From: JAPPHA01 sp963664045
GTDB lineage: Bacteria; Pseudomonadota; Alphaproteobacteria; Rhodobacterales; Rhodobacteraceae
NCBI GenBank assembly: GCA_963664045.2
Contig: CAXXGT010000013.1
Location: 310,001-374,000, forward strand
Reading direction: 5' to 3'
Length of the DNA stretch: 64,000 bases
Position numbers and translations under genes: made by a program. Numbering within the stretch: position 1 is the stretch's first letter; each line of letters opens with the position of its first letter. Below are positions 60,835-64,000 of this stretch, one piece after another. The notes beneath the pieces were generated by a model. The model saw only the letters and a program-made list of their open reading frames with translations. It was not told the origin of the DNA and made no database searches.

Positions 60835-61524
60835 ATGTTGACACCGAAGCAACGAGATTTGCTGAAGCTAATTCACGAACGGGTTCAGACCGATGGAGTT
60901 GTTCCTTCCTACGAAGAAATGCGCGAGGAACTCAAGCTGACATCAAAGTCCGGGGTCCATCGTCTGGTCACGGCTCTCGAAGAGCGCGGATTTATCAGAC
61001 GACTAGCCAACAAGGCGCGCGCGATTGAAATCACCAACTTGCCGGAGGCACTTGATCAGAAACGATTCCGGCCTTCTGTCATTGGCGGTGGAGCGTCCCG
61101 ACCTACCCAACTGTTTCGTGGCGCAGGATCTGCCCATCACGCACTCGATGTTCCTGTCATGGGTCAAATCGCGGCTGGCACGCCGATCGAAGCAATTCAA
61201 CACGTGTCGCACCATGTTTCGGTTCCCGGGTCCATGCTGGACAACTCGGCCGAACACTATGCCCTGGACGTCAAGGGAGATTCGATGATCAATGCGGGAA
61301 TTAACGATGGCGACGTCGTGATCATTCGCCATCAGCAAGACGCCGACAGCGGAGATATTGTCGTGGCCCTCGTCGAGGATCAGGAAGCGACATTGAAGCG
61401 CCTCAGGAAACATGGAGACGTCATCAAACTGGAGGCCGAAAACAAGGATTATGTCACCCAGGTCTACAGACGTGATCAGGTCAGGATTCAGGGGCGCCTT
61501 GTCGGATTGATGAGAACCTACTGA
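60835..61524 (+). CDS. lexA: transcriptional repressor LexA
   Basis: LexA represses SOS genes and is inactivated by RecA-stimulated self-cleavage. The 229 residues have a winged-helix DNA-binding domain (about 1-70, VPSYEEMREELKLTSKSGVH), a linker, and the S24 protease domain. The cleavage bond is Ala114-Gly115 in GQIAAGTPIEA, the nucleophile is Ser150 in VKGDSMINAG and the base is Lys188 in EATLKRL. The linker of about 45 residues is longer than in E. coli, as in other alphaproteobacteria. A perfect RBS (AGGAGGT) precedes the ATG. Confidence 0.97.
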   Translation: MLTPKQRDLLKLIHERVQTDGVVPSYEEMREELKLTSKSGVHRLVTALEERGFIRRLANKARAIEITNLPEALDQKRFRPSVIGGGASRPTQLFRGAGSAHHALDVPVMGQIAAGTPIEAIQHVSHHVSVPGSMLDNSAEHYALDVKGDSMINAGINDGDVVIIRHQQDADSGDIVVALVEDQEATLKRLRKHGDVIKLEAENKDYVTQVYRRDQVRIQGRLVGLMRTY

Positions 61525-61749
61525 ACGGCTTGCGGAGAACACTGTCGTAGTGCAAGAACCGCCAACGGGCCGTTTAACTCGTGCCGGGAATAACCCGGTG
61601 GCGTTTCCATCACCCGAGCAAACAAGTTGATCGGTGAATATTGATGGTCCGGTGCGTTACAGTCGTCGGAACTTGGGTCTCGCGCGTGATTTGCCAGTGG
61701 ATGATGCCCGGTGTTCAAACGGCTTCCAGGTTCGGCAAGGGGGGGCTTT

Positions 61750-63189
61750 ATGGGACAGGCACGGGTTGTGACACGGTTTGCACCCTCGCCCACCGGTTTT
61801 TTGCACATTGGAGGCGCCAGAACGGCGTTGTTCAACTGGTTGTTCTCCAAAAGGCACGGCGGCGAGTTTAGGCTCAGGATTGAGGACACCGATCATGCAA
61901 GGTCGACGCAGGATGCGATTGACGCCATCTTTGACGGTCTCGGCTGGCTGGGCCTGGAACATGATGGCGCTATTGTGTTTCAGTCACAGCGAAGTGACCG
62001 ACATCGGGAGACGGCGGAGCGGTTGCTGTCATGCGGCAATGCGTACCGGTGCTTTGCGACTGAAGGAGAAATCGCAATCGAGCGCGATCGAGCGCGAAAG
62101 GAAAATCGGCCGGTTCTCTTTCAGAGCCCCTGGCGGGATAGAGATCCTCGAGACGCACCGGACCAACCATTTGTTGTTCGTCTGAAGGCGCCTCAAAGCG
62201 GCACGGTTCGAATTCACGATGCAGTCGCAGGTGATGTCGGTTGGAAAGCAGAAACGATTGACGACCTCGTCCTGTTGCGTTCCGACGGTTCGCCAACCTA
62301 CATGCTGGCAGTCGTCGTCGATGACCACGACATGGGCATCAGCCACGTTATCCGTGGCAATGACCACCTCGGAAATGCCGGTCGCCAGGCACTGATTTAC
62401 AGGGCATGCGGCTGGGATTTGCCGAATTTCGCACACATTCCCCTGATTCACGGTCCCGACGGAAAGAAGTTATCGAAACGCCACGGCGCCGTCGGTGTCG
62501 CGGAATACAGGAAGTCGGGGTTCATTCCGGAAGCCATGCGGAACTACCTGGCGCGGTTGGGCTGGTCTCACGGCGATGACGAGCTGTTTTCAACTGAAGA
62601 CGCGGTGAAGTGGTTTGATCTCGGGTCGGTCGGAAGTTCGCCTTCACGGTTCGATTCCAAGAAACTCGACAGTGTCTCGGCATATCATTTACGTGCCTCT
62701 GACGATGACGTGCTCACTGAGCATTTGACGGAATGGATGCAGGAGACAGGCCGTCAACCTCTCCTCGACAACCAACGCGACACCGTGCGCCGTGCGATGC
62801 CGGTTCTCAAACAGAACGCGAAACGCCTCCCGGATATTCTTGACCGTGCGACCTGCCTGCTTTCCCGCCCGACGGCCCCTGGACTCGATGATTTGTCTGC
62901 GGAACTGGACCTGGACCTTGAGAAAGCTGACGAACTCGTCGAACTCGCTCGCATGCATGTCATCCTCGATGACGAATTCACCGATGACCCCGATGTCCGG
63001 ATTCGCGGCGTTGCTGAAAGGGCTAACGTCAAACCGGCCAAGGTGTTCAAGCTCCTTCGGGCTGTTCTTGCAGGGGGTGGTGTTCGAAACGCACCATCGG
63101 TGTTCGACTTGGTTCAACTCCTCGGCAAGGAGGAGTGTTCCGCAAGGTTTGAACGGATTTCGGGTCGAATTCAGACGGTCAATGGATAA
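61750..63189 (+). CDS. gltX: glutamate--tRNA ligase
   Basis: A class I aminoacyl-tRNA synthetase of 479 residues. RFAPSPTGFLHIGGARTALF carries the HIGH-type motif; LRIEDTDHARST follows, and the KMSKS-type motif is KKLSKRHGAVGV. The C-terminal helical anticodon-binding domain ends with NVKPAKVFKLLRAVLAG. I chose ATG 61750 because AAGGGGGG lies in front and the upstream ATG at 61711 adds residues before the conserved N-terminus. lexA ends 225 bases upstream. Confidence 0.95.
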   Translation: MGQARVVTRFAPSPTGFLHIGGARTALFNWLFSKRHGGEFRLRIEDTDHARSTQDAIDAIFDGLGWLGLEHDGAIVFQSQRSDRHRETAERLLSCGNAYRCFATEGEIAIERDRARKENRPVLFQSPWRDRDPRDAPDQPFVVRLKAPQSGTVRIHDAVAGDVGWKAETIDDLVLLRSDGSPTYMLAVVVDDHDMGISHVIRGNDHLGNAGRQALIYRACGWDLPNFAHIPLIHGPDGKKLSKRHGAVGVAEYRKSGFIPEAMRNYLARLGWSHGDDELFSTEDAVKWFDLGSVGSSPSRFDSKKLDSVSAYHLRASDDDVLTEHLTEWMQETGRQPLLDNQRDTVRRAMPVLKQNAKRLPDILDRATCLLSRPTAPGLDDLSAELDLDLEKADELVELARMHVILDDEFTDDPDVRIRGVAERANVKPAKVFKLLRAVLAGGGVRNAPSVFDLVQLLGKEECSARFERISGRIQTVNG

Positions 63190-63402
63190 CGCCGGCGTGT
63201 TTGCAACGGGGCTAATATCGAAGGGCTAACGGCGCCGTGACGCCACCAGTTTCCGATCAATTTCACTGGTCGCTGGGATTGGGAATGCCAGATCTGGCCT
63301 TGGGTGATTCCTCGACAATTCGTGCAGATGGAGTCGTGATCGCGTGACGGGAAACCAGCCTTTCCCATTACAAGACAAACCTTGTGCCGAAGGCCCGACC
63401 GC

Positions 63403-63955
63403 GTGAGTGATACTGCCATTCACCGGAACATTTTCTACCGGTTTCTGCCCGGCTCCAAGGCGAACGCACGGCGCCTGGCAGGACAGGCGGGCGCCTGCCG
63501 CTTCGTCTGGAACGCGATACCGAGGCAGCACAGTGACGCTCATGAGGCCACAATGGCCAAACGGGTAGAAACCACCGACATCGGTTTCGTTCTTCTCGCT
63601 CGGCAAGGAATTCACCAGGCTCCGCAACGAAACACCGTGGCTTTCCAAATATTCCTTCGCCGTGATCCGGTACTGCCTCACGTGCCAGGCCGATGCGTGG
63701 AAGGCGTTTTTCAGGGGCGACAGTGACGCGCCAAAGTTCAAGTCGTGCAACGCCTGCGGGTTCATTGACCCGGAAAACCGGAACAACCGGAAGTTCGAAT
63801 GCGTGGCGTGCGGCCATGCCGATCATGCGGATCTGAATGCGGCCCGCAACATCTTGGCCTCGGAGTTCAAAGCGTCTGCACGGCGAGGGGCGTTGGCGCT
63901 GGCCACTGACAGCCACCCTGTGACCGGTGAGACCGATCGAAAGCGGGCGGCGTGA
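63403..63955 (+). pseudogene. frameshifted and deleted TnpB (IS200/IS605 family) gene
   Basis: The N-terminal TnpB segment (FYRFLPGSKANARRLAGQAG, then ACRFVWN) opens the gene. A shift of frame near 63585 restores typical TnpB sequence (SLGKEFTRLRNETPWLSKYS, then YQADAWKAFFRGD-like CQADAWKAFFRGD). The gene then jumps from APKFKS straight into the zinc ribbon (CNACGFIDPENRNNRKFECV and CGHADHADLNAARNIL). Most of the RuvC domain with its first two catalytic acids is missing, so it is inactive. It is a different copy from that at 25853, with all four zinc cysteines kept. Its right end is not clear before the window stops. Confidence 0.78.
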
Positions 63956-64000
63956 TGCGCCAACCCTTCGATGTAATTCCCTTTGCAAACGCCTGATGTG

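Overview
The window reads as a chromosomal segment of a marine alphaproteobacterium, most likely Rhodobacterales-like. The grounds are the small DUF2155 and NDUFA12 proteins, a DddP-type DMSP lyase, a lexA promoter with the alphaproteobacterial GAAC-N7-GAAC box, and the core order ppiD-trpE / trpG-trpD-trpC-moaC-moeA-lexA-gltX. Genus or species cannot be decided from the sequence alone. There is one tRNA gene, no rRNA and no CRISPR array. The first gene is cut by the window edge.

Region 1 (1-13.3 kb) is housekeeping. On the plus strand are an M48 metallopeptidase (partial), a DsbA-like oxidoreductase, accB-accC (fatty acid synthesis) and aat (N-end rule). On the minus strand runs tRNA-Leu(UAG), tig, clpP, clpX (folding and proteolysis), ndufA12, mlaD and a DUF2155 protein. 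nnrD/E is also on the minus strand; glnB-glnA (nitrogen control) is on the plus strand and ends in a clear hairpin terminator.

Region 2 (13.4-25.4 kb) mixes metabolism and core genes. It holds a DUF3445 haem-dependent N-demethylase-like gene, a DMSP lyase (dddP) with every known metal and catalytic residue, an alpha/beta hydrolase-OsmC fusion, and a sulfoacetate activation pair (sauS-sauT) beside a decayed TctC receptor gene. parE and the ABC-F gene uup follow. DMSP and sulfoacetate together point to use of marine organosulfur compounds.

Region 3 (25.4-51.3 kb) is an accessory block between core genes. It opens with an internally deleted TnpB element that keeps its right-end hairpin, and an IS630 transposase fragment. 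It contains: a flavin monooxygenase/alpha-beta hydrolase pair; a divergent catabolic cluster with an enolase-superfamily enzyme, CaiB-type CoA transferase, crotonase and VOC epimerase on one side, and an ACMSD-like amidohydrolase, a complete tripartite tricarboxylate transporter and three Rid-family genes carrying seven Rid domains on the other; an iron/polyamine-type ABC importer; and two mirrored pairs of Gfo/Idh/MocA and beta-hydroxyacid dehydrogenases. Several spacers are long and gene-poor and look decayed. The Rid/TTT/CoA cluster (28.8-40.3 kb) is the best candidate for an undescribed pathway: import of an organic acid, ring or carboxyl processing, removal of reactive enamine/imine or enol intermediates, then CoA-thioester steps.

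Region 4 (51.3-64 kb) returns to core genes: an aminotransferase, ppiD, trpE, trpG-trpD-trpC, moaC-moeA, SOS-regulated lexA and gltX. The window ends in a second, frameshifted and deleted TnpB gene.
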